The notes under the pieces are model-generated. The model made no database searches. It was not told the origin of the DNA and saw only the letters and a list, made by a program, of their open reading frames with translations. From NCBI GenBank assembly GCA_009617715.1, contig VTFK01000155.1, forward strand, positions 1,240,001 to 1,304,000: a stretch of 64,000 nt of DNA, in the 5' to 3' direction. Shown here in pieces: positions 1 to 11,947 of this stretch. The stretch comes from Plectrocnemia conspersa (taxonomy: Eukaryota; Arthropoda; Insecta; Trichoptera; Polycentropodidae). Every line of letters starts with the position of its first letter. Position 1 is the stretch's first letter. A program made the translations under genes and the position numbers.

Positions 1-354
1 GCAGCAGTGAAGTGTTTCTAATCTGTTTGTTGACAGAAATGCTGTTCTTTCAAAGGTTTGTAAAAAAGTATATCTAAATTAGCAGAATTAATAAATAAAA
101 AGTCTAGATAATAGTAATACAGTAGCTTGCATGATGTATTATTATTTATTTTCGGTGTACCCTAATGACGTAATCTCAAATAGAATTATCATAACTTTCG
201 GTTTATTTAAAGAAAAAATCACGTCTTATCAGACATTAAAGATTCAAAGTACTGCATTTTTTACTCATTCTGATGTAATTTTTTAAAATTTAAAATTTTT
301 TAGCACAATTATAGCAACAACATGTTAATCATATGGTCTAACGTATTCTTCAGT

Positions 355-435
355 TGAAACGTGATAGGTGTTAGCCCAATGCATTACTATGGGGTTATCA
401 CAATCGGAAACTACTAATTGAGTAGTGAGACATCC
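355..435 (-). repeat. SINE 3' end fragment
   Basis: The reverse complement carries the sequence around the family's aatgcattgggctaacacc, the block that precedes the poly-A-like tail in the copies at 5853-6465. Only the 3' end is preserved. Confidence 0.5.
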
Positions 436-1687
436 AGAGCTGCATTAATCCTTAAGCACACTAAGCACGTGTTTAGGGCACCAGAATTTTCCAGAAGTGT
501 TGGGGTCAGTAACACTTGCTCCAGATGAACAGATTATCAGAAACAAAATTTGTTTGTAATGATTCTTAAATTTTTATTTTGCTTTTGTAATACTTGTGAA
601 AAATTGATAAAATGGTGTTATATGTATCAGCATTGCTACGTTACAATTTATTATTAAATTAGATAGAAATAGAGATTTCCAAATGAAGGCGATTAAAATT
701 TTTGTTGTTGAAAAGTGGGCAATGAATCAATAAGGTTTTAGAATGTATAGTTTAATCCAATACAGACGTTCATCTCTCAAGTCACTGACTTATATCACTG
801 GTCTATCGTGCTAGCTAGTACATATTTGGCTCATATAGAAAGTGCAGTTAACATGTTTTATATTATATTTGTGGTCTTACATATATTTGAGCAATTCGAG
901 TGTGTTTATTTAAAAGAGGGCATGAGACTTAGTCTAGTGAATATTAAATCTAATTTCCGACAAAAATATCACTTAACATTGTTAATATATATCAGGCGCA
1001 TATGGTGAAATATTTATTTGCGTTAAGCATTGAAAAATTATTTAAAATAAAATATTGTCGATAAAAAAGTCCGAGAATACAAGAATAATATGAAAAAATA
1101 TAAAAATAAATATATGGGTATTATTATTATTTTTTAGTAAATTAAAATAAATAACTGAATAAAATGTGTTGTTCACTACGTATGTATAATATATATTATA
1201 TGAAACAAAAAAATGCTACTTTCAGATATTTTGCTATAATCCGAGAAGTTTGAGACCCATAGCTATAAATTATAAAATTATTAATATTTCAGTTATTAAA
1301 CTATTAATATAATGTTTCACAGTTATTAAATTATTAATATTGTTAATATATGGAAATAGTAAATTTATTTTCTTTATAATGTGCCATTCGAACTAGTTCA
1401 TTTTGTCATACGCGAAAGCGTTCAATCGTAAGTAATTAAACTATCAACAACATCACTGAGTTTAAAGAAATAATTGAACAAATAATAAAAATATATAGTT
1501 TTTTTAATTAAATTAAATAGTTTTATATTATTACGAACAATGAGTAAATAATTACATACTTTAATTTTAAATAAAATATGATGACCCATAGGAAAATGAC
1601 AGCTTACACAAGTACTTTTAAAAGTAGTTGCACACACGGACTCATTAGTTTCGGCTCATACTATACAAACTGAAAAGAAGCCCGACC

Positions 1688-1711
1688 TCCTACCTGGGCT
1701 GTCACGAGTAA
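1688..1711 (+). repeat. Dispersed repeat U, copy 1
   Basis: The 24 bases tcctacctgggctgtcacga plus gtaa match 43974-43997 at 22 of 24 positions. Similarity beyond this core (a cgggctt or cccgacc block just upstream) is partial. Family unknown. Confidence 0.45.
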
Positions 1712-2265
1712 CAACTGCAGTCGGGTTAACCGGCGCAAACTATTGATGGTCTCCAGTATCACTAATCAATTTAAGCATACATACATGGCAAATAGTTATG
1801 AAAAATAACTAGAGGTGATCTGAAATGACTGCGTTAAATGTTTTTATTGATTGCGTAAAACATATACTGATAAAGAAAGGTCATTTTTATAACTGCAGAT
1901 GTTTTGTTGTTTAAGTTTTTTTTCAATATAACTAAAATATTAATAATGATTATTTTTGCAAAGACTTGCTAAAAACATATATAACTAATTGCTTTATTTA
2001 GACTTTCTAAGAACGGTATTTTTGTCGTTGTTATACAAACATTTGCTTGCTGAGCGGATATTTATTTAACTATTTAAAAGCATTGCAAAAATTACCTGAA
2101 CAAATGATATGGTCGGTGCCAAATACGAAGGAATGCGTTGCATATCTCCGCCAACAGGCACTTAGACCCTCGGACCCACATTCTATATTATTGACATCAT
2201 TGTCTTTTTTACCGATTCTTTTACCTTTCATATAAAAACGCTTTTACATAACAGTCACAATTTAA

Positions 2266-2291
2266 ACAGCTGGAGATTTGGCAACGCTGTC
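2266..2291 (+). repeat. Dispersed 26-bp motif T, copy 1
   Basis: acagctggagatttggcaac followed by gctgtc. Near-identical copies lie at 11325-11349 and 41752-41776, and a partial inverted copy at 10691-10711 (ggttgccaaatcaccagc). The ends (acagc and gctgt) are inverted repeats, so this may be the terminal part of a small transposon. Confidence 0.45.
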
Positions 2292-2674
2292 GTGCGGAAC
2301 TTGTAATCCGTGTTGACACTTGTAAATTAAATATAGAATTTCTTTGCATAATTAAGAATCTTTATTCATGGTTCATTCGAAATATGCATTATTCAATCGT
2401 CACGCGCGTCGGCGTTACAAATACTGATCATATTTTTATCATGCATTTGCACATTTGCACATGTGTATGTGACACGTTATTTCTCACAGTTGAACGTGTG
2501 GCCAAAACAGTGTTTTTATTGAAACATAGGAATGATATTATTTGCAGTATAAATATACGACAAAGATCAAAAATGCAGATATTGCTTGTATTTTGTATTA
2601 TTTACTTAAAAATATGCATTTTAATGTTATAGTAAACTAGCTTGGCTTCAATAAATCACCTTGATATTTATCCA

Positions 2675-2760
2675 TGAGATTAGGTAAAGCGTGAAAAACC
2701 TAATCTAACGTGATCGATCGGAATTGTAATTATAAAAATCACTAATTCCGACCTCTCTGT
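2675..2760 (+). repeat. Dispersed repeat X, copy 1
   Basis: Shares the ordered blocks gagattagg, gtgatcgat and cactaattc with 6679-6755, and more weakly with the reverse complement of 34972-35025. Unnamed family, probably a non-autonomous transposon. Confidence 0.45.
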
Positions 2761-3334
2761 TATGATAGAAATTGAAATACGCCGTAGATTTATGTGGTAG
2801 TCGAATTCACGATTTTCAACTCAATAAGCATGACTTTTTGCGTCCTCTATTTGTGGTGTTATTGTTATAAATATACGTAATCTATATATTTTTTAAATTA
2901 TATAATATAATGTAAGACATATTCATACAAATATAATTGGCCACTGAGACGATGGGAGAAGAAAGGCGGAGAACTTTTGTTGAAGTTAAATTCAGTTATC
3001 AAAACTGTCATTTAAACTAGATCATATTTTAGCTCTTGGCAGCCGAGCTCAATAGTGACCTAACAAGACAATTAAAAGTAGTAGTTAATTCAAGACTTGT
3101 GACGATCTGGCAACCTTAAGACGCATAACTATGGCACAAACTAAAATTAAAATTAAAATATAATCCGAAAGACGTTCGAATCCTACACGGATCCTAGTAG
3201 TTTCGAATATCTTAGTAGTTAATATATAATTATAGTTTTGATTAAACCTAACAAATTGGGTTCTCTTAGATTTTCCAAATATCACGGATGAATATCGTGA
3301 TGAATAAATAAATAAAAAGCGAACTTTGTGGTGC

Positions 3335-3485
3335 ATAGTGACATCTATTGATTATAAGCTGAAATATTAGTTTAAATGTATGCCACTGATTTAGAGACTT
3401 TGATTTTAATCTGATGTCTCACTATTTAGTAAATGTTATTTGTGTTTACCCCACTATAACACATTGGGCTAACACCTGTAATTTA
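3335..3485 (+). repeat. SINE 3' portion, diverged
   Basis: Starts at gtgacatctattgattataa, a block also present in the full copies at 5853-6465, and ends with cacattgggctaacacctgt. The tRNA-like head is missing. Confidence 0.5.
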
Positions 3486-3768
3486 CAAATATGCACAAAA
3501 TTGTAAATGTTATTTTACATTTTTTTAAATAATTTTATTAATTCAAAATATCGGTTAAGTTTTCATCTGTTTACATCAAGTTTATATACTGTTTATCGAT
3601 TTTTCAACAGACGATATAATAGGTATTTATAATATATTTTTAAAATACGTTAATGCCGTGATTAATAAAATATAATTTATAAAATAAAATACATTATAGA
3701 TAAACAAACATTGATGATTGTAAACAACCCAGTGTTTGCGTCAACCTACCCTATCAAAGTGGTTCAGG

Positions 3769-3936
3769 ATGATGACATTTCTGCCGTTCGTACTTATCAG
3801 CGCAATTTTATCCTTTGCGGATAGCGCGCCGTTGGAAAAGTCTCAGTTACGAACTGTTTACTGTGCTGAAAGGTTGCGTTCGAGTTTTTCATGGAAAGCG
3901 CTCGACATTTTCGCACACACCCACATCGTACACCAA
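3769..3936 (+). CDS. Possible first exon of a small secreted protein (unrecognised)
   Basis: From ATG 3769 there are 56 open codons before a donor-like GTTAGT at 3937. The first 20 residues (MMTFLPFVLISAILSFADSA) look like a signal peptide with a cleavage-type DSA end. The rest is polar with a single Cys (LRTVYCAERLRSSF). A longer reading from TTG 3736 is possible but has no ATG. The stretch is less AT-rich than its surroundings. The VYCxERL pattern superficially recalls an insulin-type B chain, but the second cysteine expected about 12 residues later is missing, so I do not call it one. No following exon was found, so it may be chance or a relic. Confidence 0.22.
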
Positions 3937-3966
3937 GTTAGTACACAATTGTATTACACTAATTAA

Positions 3967-4921
3967 TATATAAAACCAATATAAGCAATTTTGTTAGTAA
4001 AAAAATATACATATATTTATTTAATAAATAAATTAATGATAGATATATTGTAAATATGCTAAAACTAACAACCGGCTAATTGAGAACCAAAACACGATGA
4101 TGTCATCATCAACTTTTGGAATAGATTTTTTTATAATATAATATAAAAAAATATCATAGTCATTAAATGCTATATATTACATTGCCTTTTTTATTCGGTT
4201 GTTTTGAAAAGTCAAGTACAACTAAAACACGTAAAATATCAAATACTACCGTATCGTTTCAAGGTCTTTGTATACGTACATGTGATCATTGTTACATGTT
4301 ATACATTCGAGTTTATAGATATTGGGATATGTAGGTGGATCTTAAATATATTTTTCGTTATTAATTACAATAACAAAAGAAATCTATATGATATTAAAAA
4401 TATTAAATGTGAAATGGATAATAAATCTTTTTATTTATAGTATTCGAAAAATGGATTATACATATTATAGCATATATTTATTGTATGTTATGATCAATAA
4501 AAAAATAGTTTCACATCACGCGAATAATAAGCGTTATAAATTAAAATTAGATTATTTTATTTATATTCAATTAAAAATAATTGAATAGAGATTTATAAAA
4601 ATTTATTCAATATTTGTTTTTATTTTAATCTCAAAGTTTCTCCCTAAAGTGAAAATTCTATATTGCATAGTAAATCATCAAAACGAGCGTTTTCTTGTAT
4701 TTTAAAATTAGAGTGGAAATAAAACTAACTCAACTTATCAGAAAATCGTTAATATGCTTATGATTAAGATGCTTATTTGTATATAAACCAACCCTAAGCC
4801 TTAAAGAAAAAAATAAAACTATAAAGATTTTTATTTTATTTATTTATTATATTTTCGTGAGAATCTCGGCTCAGTTTTTTTTGCAATAAATATACCTACT
4901 AGTTAACAGTGATTTTAACCT
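3967..4921. other. AT-rich stretch, nothing recognised
   Basis: Overlapping open frames near 4204-4588 are long only because the sequence is A- and T-rich with few stops. Near 4854-4882 the phrase gtgagaatctcggctcag resembles gtgagaatttcggttcag at about 14704, a further weak dispersed repeat. Confidence 0.5.
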
Positions 4922-5818
4922 ATGGCATATTACAGTCATTTCTTATGTAAAATCGTGCGCTGAATCCGAAAATGAAAGTTAAACAGTTTTCGAGATATTG
5001 CTGAACTTCCGTATTTTTTTATGTTCTGTAAAAAAGTGTTTTTACTGAAATGCAAATATCTGCGATTCTAGTTAGCTGATTGCAAAGTATTTTATATAAA
5101 ATTCAAGATTATTGAATTGGTGTTTAATAAAATCGGTTTATATATATAAGTTATAAGCATTTGCGTAAAAATACAGATATTCAATTTTTACCCATTTTCA
5201 AGATTATCTTGACTTTATTGCGTATATTTTTATCTATATAAACTTCAAATGGTATTAAATATTACTTAGTCTTTTGTGTATATTGTCATTTTCTTGAGTG
5301 AGAAACCAACAAAAGTCACCCATTATCGCTTCATCCCAAAATCTTTGATGGCGACGTTTTATACCCTTCATTTACTGGTTTAGGCCTTCATTTATTTTTA
5401 TTTAGGCCTTTATTTACTTTTATGCCCTTCATTTACTGGTCAAAAACGTTCACCGTGCTTATCAATTTCATCGCCAAACCGAGACTAAACATTTATTTCT
5501 CGTATAATTCACAATCAAATATTTTTATTAAATTATACTAAAAATGGGGCATAATTATAATAGTGTCTAAACCAATAATCTGATTGAAAATTGTTGTATA
5601 GACGGTTGAAAGAAATTTCCTTTAATTGGATATATAAAATAGTTGTAAATGGCTAACTAGAACTGGAGATATTTACAATTAAGTAAAAACATTTTTTTCA
5701 GAAAGAAAAATACGGAAATTTAGCAATATCTTAAAACCGTTATACTTTCCTAGTTTTTAACTTTATTTTTAGATTTAGCGCGTGATTTTACATAAGAATT
5801 GACTTTCAAATGTCATGA
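4922..5818. mobile_element. Element with long terminal inverted repeats
   Basis: The left arm (about 4934-5080) and the reverse complement of the right arm (about 5645-5805) share ordered blocks over roughly 150 bases: cttatgtaaaatc, agatattgct, ttccgtattttt, gtttttactgaa or similar, and aaatatctnnngttctagttag. The interior has no coding potential that I can see but carries a short repeated phrase (ccttcatttactggt, 5361-5440). Layout suits a non-autonomous foldback or MITE-like DNA transposon. Exact ends and a target duplication were not determined. Confidence 0.6.
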
Positions 5819-5852
5819 GTCAGTCTTTTTTTTTAATTTACAAATTAATTTT

Positions 5853-6136
5853 GAGGACGGAATATCGTAGTCCGTAACGTCGCAGACTAGTAACTCTGAG
5901 GTTTCGGGTTCGAGCCCCGCATTTATAAAAAATGCGCTTTTATTAAAAAATGGCTTCAGCTGCAGTGACATAAATTGATTATAAATTGTATAGTACATAA
6001 TAATTAATAATATAGATTCAGTCTGGTGGTTAATATTTACTTGTATATATTCATTATGTCTGATTGACTTACTCAATTCGTATTTACCCGTTCTAACGCA
6101 TTGGGCTTACGCCTGTCAGGTTACAACAGAAGATTT
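5853..6136 (+). mobile_element. tRNA-derived SINE, copy A
   Basis: The 5' head looks like a tRNA. It has a box-A-like tagtccgtaacgt, an anticodon-arm-like cagactagtaactctg and a box-B-like ggttcgagcccc, as expected for RNA polymerase III promoters. The anticodon loop with AGT resembles tRNA-Thr(AGT), my best guess for its origin. The body contains a gtgacataaattgatta block, and the 3' end is gggcttacgcctgtcaggtt followed by an A-rich tail. A second copy follows after only a few bases. Confidence 0.75.
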
Positions 6137-6144
6137 AAAAAAAG

Positions 6145-6468
6145 GTCGGAATAGCGTAGTCCGTAACGTCCCTGAGGTTGCGGGCTCGAGCCCCGGCAGC
6201 GGAACTCGAATTTTTATTTATAAAAAATGCGTTATCATAAAAAAAACCGGCCCCCAGCTGCGTGACATCTATTGATTATAAATTGTGTAGCACTTAATAA
6301 TTTATAATTAATAATATAGATGTCACCAAATCCTAGACTTTCAGTCTGGTGGTTAATACTTACTTGCAGGTATTCATTATATCTGATTGACTTACTCAAT
6401 TGTTACAGATTTACCTCGTTGAAACGCATTGGGCTTATGCCTATTAAATTGCAACGGAAGATTTAATA
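6145..6468 (+). mobile_element. tRNA-derived SINE, copy B
   Basis: Same family and orientation as the copy ending at 6136. It lost the anticodon arm: gtaacgtc is joined directly to cctgaggtt. It keeps box B (gggctcgagccccgg), a full body with cagtctggtggttaatactt, and the 3' end to the tail ggaagatttaataaa. This is the most complete body in the window. Confidence 0.75.
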
Positions 6469-6548
6469 AAAAATAAAGAAATAAAATAGTATTATCAGGT
6501 GAACGTAGGGTCGATTTGTTTTAAGATTATTACCAATATTTATTTATT

Positions 6549-6655
6549 GTAAATCTTCCGTTACAACGCCACAGCCAAAAGCCTAATGCATTACAACGGG
6601 GTAAATACAATCAACAAGTACTAAGTAAGAAGTGAGATAACCGACTAGTATTACA
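6549..6655 (-). repeat. SINE 3' end, inverted copy C
   Basis: Reads the family's 3' end on the minus strand (taaatcttccgttacaac, then gcctaatgcattacaacggg). It faces copies A and B, so the three form a small cluster. Confidence 0.6.
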
Positions 6656-6678
6656 GCTATCTCGAGATTATTATTCTC

Positions 6679-6755
6679 TGTGAGATTAGGAAAATCTGTG
6701 ATGATCGATTAGAAATATATTTATACAACAATTACTAATTCAGATCTCAGTTACC
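6679..6755 (+). repeat. Dispersed repeat X, copy 2
   Basis: Contains gtgagattaggaaaatctgt, then gatgatcgat, and ends near acaattactaattcag. Closest to the inverted copy at 34972-35025. It follows the SINE cluster directly. Confidence 0.45.
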
Positions 6756-6759
6756 AGCT

Positions 6760-7185
6760 TATATCTTATTGCAGCCTGCAGCAGTAGCGCTTATTTACGA
6801 TTCATATTTTAGTCAATACTCCTTGCAATTTCGAAATTCATTACTAATATTAGGCAAAGTTTAGTTTTCAATTTGTTACTTGAAAAAAAAACAGTACGAT
6901 TTTAAAAACATGTAGCAGTTAATTCAGTAAAATTTGAGTTAAATACATTTTGTAATTCGTACATCGAATTGGTTTGATTTGTAAATTTAGGTGCCTTAGG
7001 TTTTTACTGTACTTTTAAAGAAAATTAACATAAGCGACAAAAACTATTAGAGAATCCTGAAACGAAGATAGTTTTAAAATTTATTTTTTAATAGTCGTTT
7101 TTGGCCGTTGATACCTAAGTATATATTTTTTTATATTTGTGTTGGTGCACATCTGTATTTCACATTCCGATATTTAAAAAATTAA
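6760..7185. other. No gene seen
   Basis: AT-rich sequence between the SINE cluster and the mariner remnant. Nothing recognised. Confidence 0.5.
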
Positions 7186-8054
7186 ATTAGGTTATAGAAT
7201 TTTTACTGTGTGAATAATTTATCCGACATTCATATTATATGGATTTTTATAAGCAAATCGCCAATCACGGCCACTAAAACATTTGTGAAATGGTAGAAGA
7301 TTAATTAAATATCCGTTAATGTCAAAGATGGCTCAAAATATTTAAACAGGAAATTACGATATTGATGATTATATCTTGGCAGCAAAATGGAAACAAATCC
7401 TACTTAAAATGTCTATCAGCTGGAAAAGAAACTAAATCGGTCGGATTAAACAGGGCATAGATGCATCAAGAATATTGGAAAGGCTTGAAGACAAAATGTA
7501 TGGGTTTCACATGAATATTTCCTTAATCATTTAATAACCGGAGATGAAAAAATTGGGTTATGTACGAAAACAATCGTCGTAGAAGACAGTGGATATACAA
7601 AGATAAAATGAAAAAAAGAGCAAAACCTACCTCAAAGCGAGGGAATACTGTAAAAAAATATATTTTGTGTGTATGCTAGATTGACAAGAGATCGTGCATA
7701 ACGAAATTTTTAAGTCTTCTGTAAACAGAAGTCGAATAGTTCTAGAGCACGATGTGGCGAAATTGACTCTCGATAAATCAAGGAATATGGTTGGCAAGAT
7801 TTATCTCATCCACCTTATTCTCTAGAACGTCCTCCTTCTGAATACTATTTATTTCAATCGCTGCAACAATTCCTTAACGGAAAAAATCAAAATGCAGACT
7901 TCCAACATTTTATGCTAATGGAATTAAAATTGACCGAGAGGTGAGAGAAGGTTATATCTTTAAAAATAAATTATATTTCAGAGCAATGTAATAAAAATAA
8001 ACATTCAAAAGTGTTTCATTAAAAAAAAGATATTGATTTCGGGATAACCTGATA
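7186..8054 (+). mobile_element. Decayed mariner-family DNA transposon
   Basis: Plus-strand translation, with stops and frameshifts, gives mariner transposase landmarks in order. An N-terminal TGNYDIDDYILA stretch matches the family's (S/T)GxFDxxDxxRSGR region. ASRILERLEDKM comes before a degraded WVPHxL motif. LITGDEK is the TGDE(K) block that carries the first catalytic Asp. Near 7750-7900 come DVAKLTLDKS and, in another frame, LSHPPYS and EYYLFQSLQQFLNGK, matching the C-terminal HPPYSPDLAPSDYxLF region. The catalytic DxxxSPD segment is damaged (SLERPPSEYY). A terminal-repeat-like end (gggataacctga near 8052) faces ttaggttataga at about 7186. It is shorter than intact elements (about 1.3 kb) and cannot be active. 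Confidence 0.8.
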
Positions 8055-9394
8055 TTTATGTACAAATAACAAAACTCAATACTTTATTTATTAAAAATAA
8101 ATAAACAAACGTATTATTGGAACGCCTTTAAACATCATACATATCACCAATGAAGCATGATGTTGCAAACACGCATTTATAATTAAAAGCGCATATAAAA
8201 TATGCAATTTCCGGTCAAGCGGATATTCCCTCAATTTAACGAATAGCGTGTCGAGTTTTTTCATCAGTTAAAACAAATTTAATTTATTTTATAACACTTC
8301 ATATGCATAATACGCAATTATTTATATAACATGTATGTATATATGGTGTTGTTTATCGATCGACAAATTGAACAATTAGAGTTCATTGAGAATCATGTCA
8401 ATAAACACACGTATGTACATATATAATGTACTTACAATATCGCTTTAATTTCGTAAGAAATAATTTCTGTATAGTTAATAATTCAACAATGGTCTGTCCT
8501 ATTTTTATACTTTACTAATTTCTCTTGTGTAAATATATTTTTTTAATTAAACAAATTTATTTGCGTTTTCTCGAATGAGGATAGAAAAAATATTAACTTA
8601 TTATATAAAGCTAATAATAAGATTTTTATGGACGAAAGTTAATTTTTGCCCTTTTGAAATTAAAGCTCTTTTAGTTAGTGGATGGAGGCTTTCTGTAATG
8701 TCATGCTTTTGTGCCAGACAAATTATCGCGCAGTAGTATATCCATAATATAGCACAACCAAAAGTTTGCATGGCAACAATCATTAAATCTGTTCTTATTC
8801 TCTGTTTACATAAAAATATTTCTCCTACGATTTTTCCGAACTTTCTTCATTGAAATGTACATAATGTATATTATCCGTCAGTTGGGTATGAGAGTAAAAC
8901 ACAAATTTAAATGTGCGTTTCAATTTACAAACATCTAATTGGGTGACGCAATAATGTTTTATTTATAATTATTAGTAAATTGTTTTGTAATAAATAAGTA
9001 ATATTACATTTATAAATATTATAAGTATATTATTATATTTCATCGTTAAATTGCAGGTTTATTTTTTATTAAAAGTTTTGTAAAAAAGGTTTGTAAATAA
9101 TAACAAAGTCAGTATCCCGTGTTAATTGCCAATATCAATTTTGTCTCTCGAGAAAAACGGATCAAATTTTCCATTCTTAGAATTCAAAAACAATACCCAT
9201 CTTTGAGATACAAATTGTATTATATATACTACATAATATATTTATACATTGCAGTATAAAATAAAATATCTGATAAATAAAATATATGATATTTTTTATC
9301 AATTATAGCTTTGATTTAATTAAATATAAATCAGGTGATTAAAATAATTATAAAATTGTATTAAATTAACTTAAAAAATATTTATTTTAATTAA
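8055..9394. other. No gene seen
   Basis: AT-rich sequence. A 60-codon reverse open frame (8601-8783) has a hydrophobic start but matches nothing I know. No repeats shared with other parts of the window were noticed. Confidence 0.5.
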
Positions 9395-9438
9395 GACCAT
9401 CGTGACCTAGAAGGTTACCTCGACGCGTCACTATGGTC
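9395..9438 (+). repeat. 44-nt palindrome-bounded element, copy 1
   Basis: Begins gaccatcgtgacc and ends gcgtcactatggtc, giving about 12-bp inverted ends around a ggttacc centre. The reverse complement of 21427-21470 matches position for position over the same 44 nt, including the centre, and both are flanked by ttaattaag or ttaaattaag. This is therefore a dispersed element, not a chance hairpin. Confidence 0.65.
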
Positions 9439-9449
9439 AAAAAACAATA

Positions 9450-11320
9450 TTGCATTATTACAATACACAAAAAAATCATGAAATATTATATTTAAATGAT
9501 ACGAACCGGACCAGCTTCTCGTAGCTGCCATTAAACATGCCAATGTATAATGCCAGCGTATAGACGTGTCATAAGCGAGTCGGCTAGTGCGAACGATTTT
9601 TTTTTAAATTTAATAATTAGCCATGACAAACCTTGTTGAAGGACTTTTCAAAATCCCGCTTAGGTGAAAAACAATGTAAAATATAATCTGATACATATCT
9701 TTGTGGCAAAAATCTCAAAAAATAATATTATATACATTTTTCATAAAAATATTATTATATACATCTTGTTTATAATTTTTTTATTAGGAAAAAGCGATTT
9801 TAAAATATTTAATCTGGGTATGAAATATGGTAGACATCTGCAAGTGATTTAAAATATATTTATATTTATTAAAATCAATAATTGTACTTGTAATATTTAA
9901 TTAAATAATATCACAGAAATTATTACTCTATTTAATATTAATTATTATAAATACGCATTTTTCTAATACAATACAATTTTGTGGAAATTGGATCTGAAGC
10001 AGCGATTCGTAAACGACGTACTAAAATGTACAATATAGGTACCTATTTTATTTTATTCTCTACAAATATATTCTCTGAATGTTTTCAAACCTTAGTCGTG
10101 AGATCAGTAGCTTTTCGGTAATTATTGCGCTAATTAAATTCTCCTTTGAACTTATTTTACTGACCTCAATTATTTTACGAAAAAATTAGCGTTGAAAATT
10201 TGCTCGCTCGATTGAAATAAAAGACCAATACACCGAAGCGAAATTGTTTGCTTTAACCAGTTAAGTAACACAACGTGGGCAGAAAATTTTAGATTAAAAA
10301 AACATATTTTTCGCACCAGCGTCAAGTAAATACATAAACGAAATTAGATTTATTAACGTCATTATTCAGTTTGTTTACTGCTATATGCATATAATTTTAA
10401 ATTTATTTTTGGATAAATTCAACAATTCTTATTTTAAGTACTCCCCCCGTGTATAAGAAACATGTTACTGTTACAAACTAAGCCAATTTTTTTTATAAAA
10501 AATATACAAGAAAGTTAAATAAATTTGTTAGTTATTACTTGTCATGAAAAGGCGCTTTACGACACGGCGTTTTGTTGTTAGGCCTTTATGCATACCGTAC
10601 TTAATAAAAATATTTAAGTAAATGCATTACAGTAGCCGTTTAGAACATTTTTAATAGCAGCACATTGGAATGCGAAATGACAAGTGCAAGGTTGCCAAAT
10701 CACCAGCATGTTTTAACTTCAAGTGGTCATGAACCTCTAGTTATGGTAAAAGTAGGCAAGAAAAAACATCCCTTCGTGTTTAAAGCGCTTACATAATGTA
10801 TATACTGCTACGTTATTCTGATATTCCCGACTTGGCACACCGGAGATTTCATCTAAACTCCCATTAAGTAAATCTACGTCTACTGTAATAGATGGAAAAG
10901 ACGGTTTTTCTCTTCACGTCAACTATGGTCCAACTACGTCGTCCATAATCCAGAGATACACCCAATTTTTAGAGACGACTGGATTTTTCAGACTTTAAAT
11001 TGTGCCCCGATAATAATAATTTATATATAAATAACTGTATTTTATATAAAAATAAATACCAAGACACTCGGCTCATGATCTTATATCGAATATTGCTTAT
11101 CTTTCTTATTATATTAATACATATTCCTTCTTCGGTTTTATTGGTCACGGTTGGCGCGAATTTGAATTAATTCTAGTGAAGTAGTAGAAAAGTCAAGTTC
11201 TGACTTTTGTAAATTCCGGATGGTAGTGAATTCTGAAAAGAAGTGTTGTGAATGTACGTTATGCTCGCGCTTAAATACTATTTAGGAGATAAGGGAGGTG
11301 CTCAGGCCACCTATTATTTT
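9450..11320. other. No gene seen
   Basis: AT-rich, with an unexplained gtgtataagaaa stretch after a C run at 10442 and a partial inverted copy of motif T at 10691-10711. A 62-codon open frame at 9664 is low-complexity. Confidence 0.5.
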
Positions 11321-11324
11321 TTAA

Positions 11325-11349
11325 ACAGCTGGTGATTTGGCAACACTGT
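11325..11349 (+). repeat. Dispersed 26-bp motif T, copy 2
   Basis: acagctggtgatttggcaac followed by actgt. The matching continues loosely downstream (ttgtaatttg against ttgtaatccg at copy 1), so the shared element is longer than the core. Confidence 0.45.
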
Positions 11350-11947
11350 TATTAGATAGTTGTAATTTGTTTTGGCATATTTCACCTACTTTGTCGGTAC
11401 TAGTATTTCTCCATTTTGTGTTTGTATACATATGTTTTTGTTTGGATCCATTAGTAAGTGACCATGACAATCGAAATTTGCGCTTGTATAAGCTTGTGCA
11501 ACGAATAAACTTGTTTTGCAAGTCGCAAATACTTACACAAATTATTTTTATTACCCTTTAATCAAGTATATGCGGCAAGTCGAGTCTTACTATTGAATAT
11601 ATTAGTTAATGGTTGTGATTAGTTTTATGCTACATTTATAGGTAATTTGTTCATTTTTGTTCCGTTGTCCCGTTACAATTTTTGGCCAAAAAATTGTAAT
11701 TAGCTTTAATATTTGTCAAGTGCATTGTTTATCTTGAAATCAGGGCTTTTTTTAACAAAAGGTACCGAAACTTATTTATTGTTTAGCGTTTTACTGAAAA
11801 AATATAATATATTCAAATATCATTTATAATAAATTTAAAACAGCTTTTCCTATGCCACGAAGCGTATAAAAAATTAAGCAAAATTAATATAAGATTTATT
11901 TATTTCAAAATTTATTAGTATGGGAGTATTAATCAAAGTGTATTTAA

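Larger units (their letters stand above)
1..3336. other. Non-coding stretch with repeat fragments
   Basis: AT-rich sequence with no supported gene. It holds a minus-strand SINE 3' end (355-435), a copy of a repeat shared with 43974-43997 (1688-1711), a 26-bp motif shared with 11325 and 41752 (2266-2291), and a repeat block shared with 6679 and 34972 (2675-2760). The open frame at about 2047-2235 begins at a non-ATG codon and matches nothing I know. Confidence 0.6.

Noticed and set aside
2047..2235. 62-codon open frame with protein-like composition
   Set aside because: Starts at a non-ATG codon, matches no family I know, and no splice sites or transcript signals support it.
3769..3936. Insulin-like peptide B chain
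   Set aside because: VYCxERL looks suggestive, but the second B-chain cysteine is absent and no A chain or C-peptide cleavage sites follow.
5880..5925. A genuine tRNA gene at the SINE head
   Set aside because: The anticodon stem is imperfect, the acceptor stem cannot be closed, and the same head continues into a shared SINE body and tail in several copies.
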